This document shows, piece by piece, positions 1-12,262 of a DNA stretch of 43,334 nt. Below the pieces are notes generated by a model, which saw only the letters and a program-made list of their open reading frames with translations, did not search any database and had not been told where the DNA came from. The translations under genes were made by a program, and so were the position numbers. Source of the stretch: Nemertoderma westbladi (lineage: Eukaryota > Xenacoelomorpha > Nemertodermatida > Nemertodermatidae); contig JAUCBJ010008345.1 of the NCBI GenBank assembly GCA_032718475.1, positions 1 to 43,334 on the forward strand. Direction: 5' to 3'. Each line of letters opens with the position of its first letter. Position 1 is the stretch's first letter.

Positions 1-8
1 TCAATACC

Positions 9-107
9 TACACTGCAATACAATATAAACTGTTACTGTTCGACAGAACAGTATTAAACTGTATTTAATGCTTACACTGCAATACAGTATAAACTGTTAC
101 TGTTCGC
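9..107. repeat. Two-copy direct repeat, period 64 bp
   Basis: The sequence beginning tacactgcaatac at 9 recurs at 73. The two copies share roughly 33 of 34 bases through ctgttactgttcg, giving a 64-bp tandem duplication. No function is apparent. Confidence 0.8.
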
Positions 108-157
108 GCTTTCGAAGACCTTTAGCAGTTTAACCTGCCAAATTTTATATGTCTTTT
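105..157 (+). repeat. Dispersed repeat, copy 1 (matches the window's 3' end)
   Basis: The segment from cgcgctttcgaagacc through atatgtctttt closely matches 43279-43332 in the same orientation. The shared core is agcagtttaacctgcc. This is a member of an unidentified dispersed repeat family. Confidence 0.8.
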
Positions 158-1360
158 AGTTAATTAAAACCACTTTAGCATACGACAATAATTTATGCTA
201 ATACGCAAAACATTAGCCGAAATCAGCCCATGCGCGATCATTCACCCGATGGATCTACACCCGGGAGACTGAATTCGGATGCTTGAATTGTATTATTACA
301 GTGTAAGGTTGCAGTGTATACCTAATGTATTATTCGATAGATCGTTAATAATTAATCTCTGACAGGTATTATTGGCTTTCGGGAAATATTAACAGTTCCT
401 TTAGGACGTGGCGCTTTATCTATTTAAACAGAACTAGGACTTATACTAAACGCAACGATACTGCTTGGGATTGAAGTATAAAGCGTATTCTTTAGGAAAT
501 ACTTTGTTACCAATCACAATCATACACACTATTCTGCCGACAGTCAGTACATTTGATCACACATAAAGAGAGCAGTAATTGACTCACGTAGGGTCTGCTA
601 AATAACATTGGATTCAATACACACCACATTAATATAAATCGCAATTGTTATGTATAGCCGGTCTCTCTAACCTGTAGTGTTATCAAGAAAATTGGGAATT
701 GGGTGATTTATCCGTATTATCCAAATAGCAATATTTCCATCAACAAATAGGTACAATTAATAACTGACGGTAAAATAACAGTACAAACAATATGATTAAT
801 GCAATTAAATTAAGTGAGTTAATGCTGTCTTTCGATTTGATTGATTAATCAATTGTGATTCGATTCGGTAACAGTTTATACTTTCGATAATTCAAGCAGT
901 TTACTAGAGTTCTTCCCAAAAGGCCGGTGTTTCTGGCTTAGACAGCAATAACAACAAAGTAACAAGTAAAAACAGTAAGACAGAACACTCTCCTTATGAT
1001 CGGCTAGAAAAGCTACACGTCGACAGGAAAAACCGCCCTGATTGGCCCAAGCCAAACAAAGAACCACGCGTCCAATGGCTGTTTCCATGTCAGCAACCAG
1101 CTGCTAGATGTCGTAATATGAATCATCACGGCTAAGCTGTGAAAGGTAGTTGGTGCATTACAAGTTTTTTGCCTTACCATGTCCGCCAAAACACGTATAT
1201 AGCAGAATGATTTTTATGTCCGTTAAAACACCTGTAAAGGTACCTTGCGGGCGAGGGGAATATATATACAGTTAGAAAACCTTTTTAGAGTATTCCAGCG
1301 CCTGGGGGAGAACTGGCCAGCAAAGGCAAACGTATCAGTTATCCCACAAAAGCTTTTACA

Positions 1361-4300
1361 CTCGCGTACATCACAACCTCGCGTACATCCCAACCTCGCG
1401 TACATCCCAACCTCGCCTACATCCCAACCTCGCGTACATCCCAACCTCGTGTACATCCCAACCTCGCGTACATCCCAACCTCGCCTACACCCCAACCTCG
1501 CGTACATCCCAACCTCGCGTACAGCCCAACCTCGCGTACATCCCAACCTCGCCTACATCCCAACCTCGCCTACATCCCAACCTCGCGTACATCCCAACCT
1601 CGCGTACATCCCAACCTCGCGTACACCCCAACCTCGCCTACATCCCAACCTCGCGTACATCCCAACCTCGCCTACATCCCAACCTCGCCTACATCCCAAC
1701 CTCGCGTACATCCCAACCTCGCCTACATCCCAACCTCGCCTACATCCCAACCTCGCGTACATCCCAACCTCGCGTACAGCCCAACCTCGCGTACACCCCA
1801 ACCTCGCGTACACCCCAACCTCGCGTACATCACAACCTCGCGTACAGCCCAACCTCGCCTACACCCCAACCTCGCGTACACCCCAACCTCGCGTACATCA
1901 CAACCTCGCGTACAGCCCAACCTCGCCTACACCCCAACCTCGCGTACACCCCAACCTCGCGTACATCCCAACCTCGCGTACATCCCAACCTCGCGTACAC
2001 CCCAACCTCGCGTACATCCCAACCTCGCGTACATCCCAACCTCGCGTACATCCCAACCTCGCCTACATCCCAACCTCGCGTACATCCCAACCTCGCGAAC
2101 ACCCCAACCTCGCGTACATCCCAACCTCGCCTACATCCCAACCTCGCCTACATCCCAACCTCGCCTACATCCCAACCTCGCGTACATCCCAACCTCGCCT
2201 ACATCCCAACCTCGCCTACATCCCAACCTCGCGTACATCCCAACCTCACGTACATCCCAACCTCGCCTACATCCCAACCTCGCATACATCCCAACCTCGC
2301 CTACATCCCAACCTCGCGTACATCCCAACCTCGCCTACATCCCAACCTCGCGTACATCCCAACCTCGCGTACATCCCAACCTCGCCTACATCCCAACCTC
2401 GCGTACATCCCAACCTCGCCTACATCCCAACCTCGCGTACATCCCAACCTCGCGTACATCCCAACCTCGCGTACACCCCAACCTCGCGTACATCCCAACC
2501 TCGCCTACATCCCAACCTCGCGTACATCCCAACCTCGCCTACATCCCAACCTCGCGTACATCCCAACCTCGCCTACATCCCAACCTCGCCTACATCCCAA
2601 ACTCGCCTACATCCCAACCTCGCCTACATCCCAACCTCGCCTACATCCCAACCTCGCCTACATCCCAACCTCGCCAACATCCCAACCTCGCGTACCTCGC
2701 CTACATCCCAACTTCGCGTACATCCCAACCTCGCCTACATCCCAACCTCGCGTACATCCCAACCTCGCGTACATCCCAACCTCGCGTACAGCCCAAACTC
2801 GCGTACACCCCAACCTCGCCTACATCCCAACCTGGCGTACACCCCAACCTCGCGTACATCCCAACTTCGCGTACACCCCAACCTCGCGTACATCCCAACC
2901 TCGCGTACATCCCAACCTCGCGTACACCCCAACCTCGCGTACATCCCAACCTCGCGTACATCCCAACCTCGCCTACATCCCAACCTCGCGTACATCCCAA
3001 CCTCGCCTACATCCCAACCTCGCCTACATCCCAACCTCGCCTACATCCCAACCTCGCCTACATCCCAACCTCGCCTACATCCCAACCTCGCCTACATCCC
3101 AACCTCGCGTACATCCCAACCTCGCCTACATCCCAACCTCGCGTACATCCCAACCTCGCGTACATCCCAACCTCGCGTACATCCCAACCTCGCGTACAGC
3201 CCAACCTCGCGTACACCCCAACCTCGCGTACATCCCAACCTCGCGTACATCCCAACCTCGCGTACATCCCAACCTCGCGTACATCCCAACCTCGCGTACA
3301 TCCCAACCTCGCCTACATCCCAACCTCGCCTACATCCCAACCTCGCGTACACCCCAACCTCGCGTACATCCCAACCTCGCGTACATCCCAACCTCGCGTA
3401 CACCCCAACCTCGCGTACATCACAACCTCGCGTACATCCCAACCTCGCGTACATCCCAACCTCGCCTACATCCCAACCTCGCGTACATCCCAACCTCGTG
3501 TACATCCCAACCTCGTGTACATCCCAACCTCGCGTACACCCCAACCTCGCGTACATCCCAACCTCGCCTACACCCCAACCTCGCGTACATCCCAACCTCG
3601 CGTACAGCCCAACCTCGCGTACACCCCAACCTCGCGTACATCCCAACCTCGCCTACATCCCAACCTCGCGTACATCCCAACCTCGCCTACATCCCAACCT
3701 CGCCTACATCCCAACCTCGCGTACATCCCAACCTCGCGTACATCCCAACCTCGCGTACACCCCAACCTCGCCTACATCCCAACCTCGCGTACATCCCAAC
3801 CTCGCCTACATCCCAACCTCGCCTACATCCCAACCTCGCGTACATCCCAACCTCGCCTACATCCCAACCTCGCCTACATCCCAACCTCGCGTACATCCCA
3901 ACCTCGCGTACATCCCAACCTCGCGTACAGCCCAACCTCGCGTACACCCCAACCTCGCGTACATCCCAACCTCGCGTACATCCCAACCTCGCGTACACCC
4001 CAACCTCGCGTACATCACAACCTCGCGTACAGCCCAACCTCGCCTACACCCCAACCTCGCGTACACCCCAACCTCGCGTACATCACAACCTCGCGTACAG
4101 CCCAACCTCGCCTACACCCCAACCTCGCGTACACCCCAACCTCGCGTACATCCCAACCTCGCGTACATCCCAACCTCGCGTACACCCCAACCTCGCGTAC
4201 ATCCCAACCTCGCGTACATCCCAACCTCGCGTACATCCCAACCTCGCCTACATCCCAACCTCGCGTACATCCCAACCTCGCCTACATCCCAACCTCGCCT

Positions 4301-7300
4301 ACATCCCAACCTCGCCTACATCCCAACCTCGCGTACATCCCAACCTCGCGTACATCCCAACCTCGCCTACATCCCAACCTCGCGTACATCCCAACCTCGC
4401 CTACATCCCAACCTCGCGTACATCCCAACCTCGCCTACATCCCAACCTCGCGTACATCCCAACCTCGCGTACATCCCAACCTCGCCTACATCCCAACCTC
4501 GCGTACATCCCAACCTCGCGTACATCCCAACCTCGCGTACATCCCAACCTCGCGTACACCCCAACCTCGCGTACATCACAACCTCGCGTACAGCCCAACC
4601 TCGCCTACACCCCAACCTCGCGAACACCCCAACCTCGCGTACATCCCAACCTCGCCTACATCCCAACCTCGCCTACATCCCAACCTCGCCTACATCCCAA
4701 CCTCGCGTACATCCCAACCTCGCCTACATCCCAACCTCGCCTACATCCCAACCTCGCGTACATCCCAACCTCACGTACATCCCAACCTCGCCTACATCCC
4801 AACCTCGCATACATCCCAACCTCGCCTACATCCCAACCTCGCGTACATCCCAACCTCGCCTACATCCCAACCTCGCGTACATCCCAACCTCGCCTACATC
4901 CCAACCTCGCCTACATCCCAACCTCGCGTACATCCCAACCTCGCCTACATCCCAACCTCGCGTACATCCCAACCTCGCGTACATCCCAACCTCGCGTACA
5001 CCCCAACCTCGCGTACATCCCAACCTCGCCTACACCCCAACCTCGCGTACACCCCAACCTCGCGTACATCACAACCTCGCCTACATCCCAACCTCGCGTA
5101 CATCCCAACCTCGCGTACATCCCAACCTCGCCTACATCCCAACCTCGCGTACAGCCCAACCTCGCGTACATCCCAACCTCGCCTACATCCCAACCTCGCC
5201 TACATCCCAACCTCGCCTACATCCCAACCTCGCCTACATCCCAACCTCGCCTACATCCCAACCTCGCGTACACCCCAACCTCGCCTACATCCCAACCTCG
5301 CCTACATCCCAACCTCGCGTACACCCCAACCTCGCGTACATCCCAACCTCGCGTACAGCCCAACCTCGCGTACACCCCAACCTCGCGTACATCCCAACCT
5401 CGCGTACATCCCAACCTCGCGTACACCCCAACCTCGCGTACATCCCAACCTCGCGTACATCCCAACCTCGCCTACATCCCAACCTCGCCTACATCCCAAC
5501 CTCGCATACATCCCAACCTCGCCTACATCCCAACCTCGCGTACATCCCAACCTCGCGTACATCCCAACCTCGCCTACATCCCAACCTCGCGTACATCCCA
5601 ACCTCGCGTACACCCCAACCTCGCGTAGACCCCAACCTCGCCTACATCCCAACCTCGCGTACATCCCAACCTCGCGTACATCCCAACCTCGCCTACATCC
5701 CAACCTCGCGTACATCCCAACCTCGCCTACATCCCAACCTCGCGTACATCCCAACCTCGCCTACATCCCAACCTCGCGTACATCCCAACCTCGCGTACAT
5801 CCCAACCTCGCCTACATCCCAACCTCGCGTACATCCCAACCTCGCGTACATCCCAACCTCGCGTACATCCCAACCTCGCGTACACCCCAACCTCGCGTAC
5901 ATCACAACCTCGCGTACAGCCCAACCTCGCCTACACCCCAACCTCGCGAACACCCCAACCTCGCGTACATCCCAACCTCGCCTACATCCCAACCTCGCCT
6001 ACATCCCAACCTCGCCTACATCCCAACCTCGCGTACATCCCAACCTCGCCTACATCCCAACCTCGCCTACATCCCAACCTCGCGTACATCCCAACCTCAT
6101 GTACATCCCAACCTCGCATACATCCCAACCTCGCCTACATCCCAACCTCGCGTACATCCCAACCTCGCCTACATCCCAACCTCGCGTACATCCCAACCTC
6201 GCGTACATCCCAACCTCGCCTACATCCCAACCTCGCGTACATCCCAACCTCGCCTACATCCCAACCTCGCGTACATCCCAACCTCGCGTACATCCCAACC
6301 TCGCCTACATCCCAACCTCGCATACATCCCAACCTCGCCTACATCCCAACCTCGCGTACATCCCAACCTCGCGTACATCCCAACCTCGCGTACACCCCAA
6401 CCTCGCGTACATCCCAACCTCGCCTACACCCCAACCTCGCGTACACCCCAACCTCGCGTACATCCCAACCTCGCCTACATCCCAACCTCGCGTACATCCC
6501 AACCTCGCGTACATCCCAACCTCGCCTACATCCCAACCTCGCGTACAGCCCAACCTCACGTACATCCCAACCTCGCATACATCCCAACCTCGCCTACATC
6601 CCAACCTCGCGTACATCCCAACCTCGCCTACATCCCAACCTCGCGTACATCCCAACCTCGCGTACATCCCAACCTCGCCTACATCCCAACCTCGCGTACA
6701 TCCCAACCTCGCCTACATCCCAACCTCGCGTACATCCCAACCTCGCGTACATCCCAACCTCGCGTACATCCCAACCTCGCCTACATCCCAACCTCGCGTA
6801 CACCCCAACCTCGCCTACAGCCCAACCTCGCGTACATCCCAACCTCGCGTACATCCCAACCTCGCCTACATCCCAACCTCGCCTACATCCCAACCTCGCG
6901 TACATCCCAACCTCGCCTACATCCCAACCTCGCGTACATCCCAACCTCGCCTACACCCCAACCTCGCGTACATCCCAACCTCGCCTACATCCCAACCTCG
7001 CCTACATCCCAACCTCGCCTACATCCCAACCTCGCGTACATCCCAACCTCGCCTACATCCCAACCTCGCGTACATCCCAACCTCGCCTACACCCCAACCT
7101 CGCCTACATCCCAACCTCGCCTACATCCCAACCTCGCCTACATCCCAACCTCGCGTACATCCCAACCTCGCGTACAGCCCAACCTCGCGTACATCCCAAC
7201 CTCGCCTACACCCCAACCTCGCGTACATCCCAACCTCGCGTACATCCCAACCTCGCGTACAGCCCAACCTCGCGTACATCCCAACCTCGCCTACACCCCA

Positions 7301-10300
7301 ACCTCGCGTACATCCCAACCTCGCCTACATCCCAACCTCGCCTACATCCCAACCTCGCCTACATCCCAACCTCGCCTACATCCCAACCTCGCGTACATCC
7401 CAACCTCGCGTACATCCCAACCTCGCGTACATCCCAACCTCGCGTACATCCCAACCTCGCGTACATCCCAACCTCGCCTACATCCCAACCTCGCGTACAT
7501 CCCAACCTCGCGTACATCCCAACCTCGCGTACATCCCAACCTCGCGTACATCCCAACCTCGCGTACATCCCAACCTCGCGTACATCCCAACCTCGCCTAC
7601 ATCCCAACCTCGCCTACATCCCAACCTCGCGTACACCCCAACCTCGCGTACATCCCAACCTCGCGTACTTCCCAACCTCGCCTACATCCCAACCTCGCCT
7701 ACACCCCAACCTCGCGTACATCCCAACCTCGCGTACATCCCAACCTCGCGTACATCCCAACCTCGCCTACATCCCAACCTCGCCTACACCCCAACCTCGC
7801 GTACATCCCAACCTCGCGTACATCCCAACCTCGCGTACATCCCAACCTCGCGTACATCCCAACCTCGCGTACATCCCAACCTCGCGTACATCCCAACCTC
7901 GCGTACATCCCAACCTCGCCTACATCCCAACCTCGCCTACATCCCAACCTCGCGTACACCCCAACCTCGCGTACATCCCAACCTCGCGTACATCCCAACC
8001 TCGCCTACATCCCAACCTCGCCTACACCCCAACCTCGCGTACATCCCAACCTCGCGTACATCCCAACCTCGCGTACACCCCAACCTCGCGTACATCACAA
8101 CCTCGCGTACAGCCCAACCTCGCCTACATCCCAACCTCGCCTACATCCCAACCTCGCCTACATCCCAACCTCGCATACACCCCAACCTCGCGTACATCCC
8201 AACCTCGCGTACATCCCAACCTCGCCTACATCCCAACCTCGCGTACATCCCAACCTCGCCTACATCCCAACCTCGCCTACATCCCAACCTCGCCTACATC
8301 CCAACCTCGCGTACATCCCAACCTCGCGTACATCCCAACCTCGCGTACACCCCAACCTCGCCTACATCCCAACCTCGCCTACATCCCAACCTCGCGTACA
8401 TCCCAACCTCGCGTACATCCCAACCTCGCGTACATCCCAACCTCGTGTACATCCCAACCTCGCCTACATCCCAACCTCGCCTACATCCCAACCTCGCGTA
8501 CATCCCAACCTCGCATACATCCCAACCTCGCGTACATCCCAACCTCGCCTACAGCCCAACCTCGCGTACATCCCAACCTCGTGTACATCCCAACCTCGCC
8601 TACATCCCAACCTCGCCTACATCCCAACCTCGCGTACATCCCAACCTCGCATACATCCCAACCTCGCGTACACCCCAACCTCGCGTACATCCCAACCTCG
8701 CGTACATCCCAACCTCGCCTACATCCCAACCTCGCCTACACCCCAACCTCGCGTACATCCCAACCTCGCGTACATCCCAACCTCGCGTACACCCCAACCT
8801 CGCGTACATCACAACCTCGCGTACAGCCCAACCTCGCCTACATCCCAACCTCGCCTACATCCCAACCTCGCCTACATCCCAACCTCGCGTACACCCCAAC
8901 CTCGCGTACATCCCAACCTCGCCTACACCCCAACCTCGCGTACATCCCAACCTCGCGTACATCCCAACCTCGCGTACATCCCAACCTCGCGTACATCCCA
9001 ACCTCGTGTACATCCCAACCTCGCGTACATCCCAACCTCGCGTACATCCCAACCTCGCCTACATCCCAACCTCGCGTACATCCCAACCTCGCCTACATCC
9101 CAACCTCGCCTACATCCCAACCTCGCCTACATCCCAACCTCGCGTACATCCCAACCTCGCGTACATCCCAACCTCGCCTACATCCCAACCTCGCCTACAT
9201 CCCAACCTCGCCTACATCCCAACCTCGCGTACACCCCAACCTCGCGTACATCCCAACCTCGCCTACACCCCAACCTCGCGTACATCCCAACCTCGCGTAC
9301 ATCCCAACCTCGCGTACATCCCAACCTCGCGTACATCCCAACCTCGTGTACATCCCAACCTCGCGTACATCCCAACCTCGCGTACATCCCAACCTCGCCT
9401 ACATCCCAACCTCGCCTACATCCCAACCTCGCGTACACCCCAACCTCGCGTACATCCCAACCTCGCGTACATCCCAACCTCGCGTACATCCCAACCTCGC
9501 CTACATCCCAACCTCGCCTACATCCCAACCTCGCGTACATCCCAACCTCGCGTACATCCCAACCTCGCGTACATCCCAACCTCGCCTACACCCCAACCTC
9601 GCCTACACCCCAACCTCGCCTACATCCCAACCTCGCCTACATCCCAACCTCGCCTACATCCCAACCTCGCGTACATCCCAACCTCGCGTACATCCCAACC
9701 TCGCCTACACCCCAACCTCGCGTACACCCCAACCTCGCGTACATCCCAACCTCGCCTACACCCCAACCTCGCCTACACCCCAACCTCGCCTACATCCCAA
9801 CCTCGCGTACATCCCAACCTCGCCTACATCCCAACCTCGCGTACATCCCAACCTCGCGTACACACCAACCTCGCGTACATCCCAACCTCGCGTACACCCC
9901 AACCTCGCGTACACCCCAACCTCGCGTACACCCCAACCTCGCGTACATCCCAACCTCGCCTACACCCCAACCTCGCCTACACCCCAACCTCGCCTACATC
10001 CCAACCTCGCGTACATCCCAACCTCGCCTACACCCCAACCTCGCGTACACCCCAACCTCGCGTACATCCCAACCTCGCCTACACCCCAACCTCGCCTACA
10101 CCCCAACCTCGCCTACATCCCAACCTCGCGTACATCCCAACCTCGCCTACATCCCAACCTCGCGTACATCCCAACCTCGCCTACATCCCAACCTCGCGTA
10201 CATCCCAACCTCGTCTACATCCCAACCTTGCCTACATCCCAACCTCGCGTACATCCCAACCTCGCGTACATCCCAACCTCGCGTACATCCCAACCTCGCC

Positions 10301-10357
10301 TACATCCCAACCTCGCGTACATCCCAACCTCGCCTACACCCCAACCTCGCCTACACC
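1361..10357 (+). repeat. 17-bp minisatellite array 1, about 530 units
   Basis: The unit is caacctcgcgtacatcc or a close variant, repeated for about 9 kb with almost perfect 17-bp phase. The main variable sites are G/C in cgcGtac and T/C/G in acaTcc, plus occasional acatcac, cgtgtac, cacgtac and cgaac variants. One indel near 2690 leaves 9 extra bases. Because 17 is not a multiple of 3, each frame cycles through the same 17-codon series on the plus strand and another on the minus strand, and neither contains a stop. The array is therefore open for thousands of codons. The low-complexity translation (repeating PNLAYIPTSRTSQPRVH) is a by-product, not evidence of a gene. The array ends where LINE-A begins and resumes after its A-tail. 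Confidence 0.97.
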
Positions 10358-10359
10358 AG

Positions 10360-12195
10360 AAGAAACTATTTAAGGCAATACTTGAAACAATTATTGGAGA
10401 CAATAAAAGCATTAAATGTACCTGTATTAATAGAAAATCAATAGATGAGGTTGCCGCGGATGTTGCTGAGTTTGCAATAGTTCTTGAGGAGAAAGCATTA
10501 ACGTCTGTCTTCAAAAAAAGAATTAACATCAGTAGCACTGAAGCGTTTGGTCTATTTGAGCTAATTAATCTAGTTTCCACTCTTCAGGTAGAAATGAAAT
10601 CGATGGCAACACAATGCAGCTCTTATACATCTAGGATCAAAAGTTTAGAAGAACAGGTCAAACAGTTGAAAATCAGTGATGTGAATAATCCAAAGCGTGA
10701 AAACGTGATAGATAACCAAAATAAAGCGAACACTATGAAACCAAAAAAGACAAATAAGCTTAGCAATGTTGGTCAAGAATTCGTTAATAACCAAGAGCAA
10801 AATACAGCAAATACTTCATCAGAAACATCAAATCCATTTAATATCGGAAGAGCAGCTAAACAACAAAAGAAAAAAAATAAGGAAAAGTGTAATGTATCCA
10901 AAAAATACCACAAGCAACAGGGTCTAACATCAGACTCATGTGATGAGATATGTTTGAGTGATAGTCAATGTAGTTCCGATGCAGAACTAAATAATCAATC
11001 TGTTATGGACAATGCATCGGTGAAAAACCCTCAAAATCTTAAGGATGTTCTACTATGCAAAGAGGTCTGGAAGGAAGCAAGCGAAAAGAAATGCAATAAG
11101 AAACAACGAGCGCAACCACTGGTACCACCAACGGAAACTCAAAACAGTTTTGATGCCCTTGACGATATGAAAATGGTGGGAAAACTTATCAAAGACCAAA
11201 CCAGCATGATACAGAGCTTGTTACAGTCTAATAACTCTAAGAACAATAACAATAAAGATAACAACAATGCTGGTAATAGGAATAAAACTGTTGCAACAGG
11301 TAAATCAGGTATGAATGATAAACTGGTTACAATACATGTAAATGGTCTACAGCCTGATAGTTCGAGTATATCGATATCACAATTCTGCTTCAAACAAACA
11401 GGCCACAGACCTGTAAATGTCTGGGTCACAGGGTACAGGGGTAGAACAAAGGCAGCGAAAATAACCATTGAGTCTAGCCATAAGGACATCTTCACCCAAG
11501 ATAATATTTGGCCAGATGGGTCACACATAACAAGGGTGGAAGACAGCAGTACGAGTACTGGCTACCATCCAAACTATAAAAATCGGAGCAGAGATCATTA
11601 TAATAATCCACCACCACAACCCAGGGAAGATAGTATATATAGGGACTGGGACACATACAACCAAAGGGCAAATACCAATGATACCAATGATGTCATGACG
11701 CCATACGATGTGGCACAATATAGTATCGGTCTCAACAACACAAGATATTTTAATACTGGTTATAGGCAAGACAGGTCAAATAGAAAGCCATTGGTCAATC
11801 CCGGTTCAGTCACCAAGATAAAGGGTGCATCGGGGCAGAGTTATATCGACCACCCTCGAAATACAAGAGTAATCCCAGGAATTGGCTGTCAATATCATAA
11901 ATCATCACTCAATCCCGCTTTGGCTCAAGCTGGTTTGGCTATGGAGAGAAACAGAGCTCCGGGACATAAGTATACCAATTATACTCAGAACACAGGAGTA
12001 ATACCAGATTTCAGAGGTCAACATCAGTATGATTTTCCATACCCGAAGTGCACCCACGATGTTAGTGGAAATTGGTCTTCTCCAATATACTACTCACAGC
12101 ACTCTGGTCAAAGTCAGAATATAGGAGACAGGGACTTCAGATCATATAAAAGAAGTCCCTACCCCATCCATCCACAAAGACAGCAGCGCTTTTAA
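10360..12195 (+). CDS. LINE-A ORF1 protein, N-terminally incomplete
   Basis: In the family this product is a nucleic-acid-binding chaperone that coats LINE RNA. From the element's first bases the frame reads about 610 residues to a TAA at 12193-12195. The first internal Met codons are at 10594 and shortly after, but the preceding 78 residues look like real protein, so the natural start is probably lost. A heptad-rich coiled-coil segment lies around 10590-10670, followed by a long Lys/Asn/Gln-rich polar region. A folded segment around 11320-11540 starts VTIHVNGLQPDSSS and ends near IWPDG; it resembles the RRM-like C-terminal domain of other invertebrate LINE ORF1 proteins (recalled resemblance, not tested). 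The C-terminus is Asn/Tyr/Arg-rich. Upstream, the frame continues unbroken into the minisatellite, so a fusion could be translated if the array were transcribed. ORF2 follows after 67 bp. Confidence 0.8.
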   Translation, partial: KKLFKAILETIIGDNKSIKCTCINRKSIDEVAADVAEFAIVLEEKALTSVFKKRINISSTEAFGLFELINLVSTLQVEMKSMATQCSSYTSRIKSLEEQVKQLKISDVNNPKRENVIDNQNKANTMKPKKTNKLSNVGQEFVNNQEQNTANTSSETSNPFNIGRAAKQQKKKNKEKCNVSKKYHKQQGLTSDSCDEICLSDSQCSSDAELNNQSVMDNASVKNPQNLKDVLLCKEVWKEASEKKCNKKQRAQPLVPPTETQNSFDALDDMKMVGKLIKDQTSMIQSLLQSNNSKNNNNKDNNNAGNRNKTVATGKSGMNDKLVTIHVNGLQPDSSSISISQFCFKQTGHRPVNVWVTGYRGRTKAAKITIESSHKDIFTQDNIWPDGSHITRVEDSSTSTGYHPNYKNRSRDHYNNPPPQPREDSIYRDWDTYNQRANTNDTNDVMTPYDVAQYSIGLNNTRYFNTGYRQDRSNRKPLVNPGSVTKIKGASGQSYIDHPRNTRVIPGIGCQYHKSSLNPALAQAGLAMERNRAPGHKYTNYTQNTGVIPDFRGQHQYDFPYPKCTHDVSGNWSSPIYYSQHSGQSQNIGDRDFRSYKRSPYPIHPQRQQRF

Positions 12196-12262
12196 ATCGT
12201 CAAATGCTTTAAACACACCACCTCCAGTTTTCAACAATGATGAAACCAACAAGAGAAACTGT

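Larger units (their letters stand above)
1..1360. other. AT-rich region without a convincing gene
   Basis: I see no coding region I would defend here. A 70-codon open frame on the minus strand (about 876-1088) has a cysteine- and leucine-rich translation with no recognisable domain and is probably chance. A CCAAT-type sequence (gattggccc) lies near 1039 and an alternating TA run near 1259, just before the minisatellite, but neither has a supporting gene. The stretch holds two small duplications, listed separately. Confidence 0.6.

Noticed and set aside
876-1088. 70-codon minus-strand frame
   Set aside because: Short, Cys/Leu-rich, and without signal, domain or neighbouring exon.
1245-10444. 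Giant repetitive proteins (up to about 3,040 codons) encoded by the 17-bp array
   Set aside because: The unit has no stop in any frame used, so openness is automatic. Overlapping frames all give the same low-complexity peptide, and there is no start context or domain.
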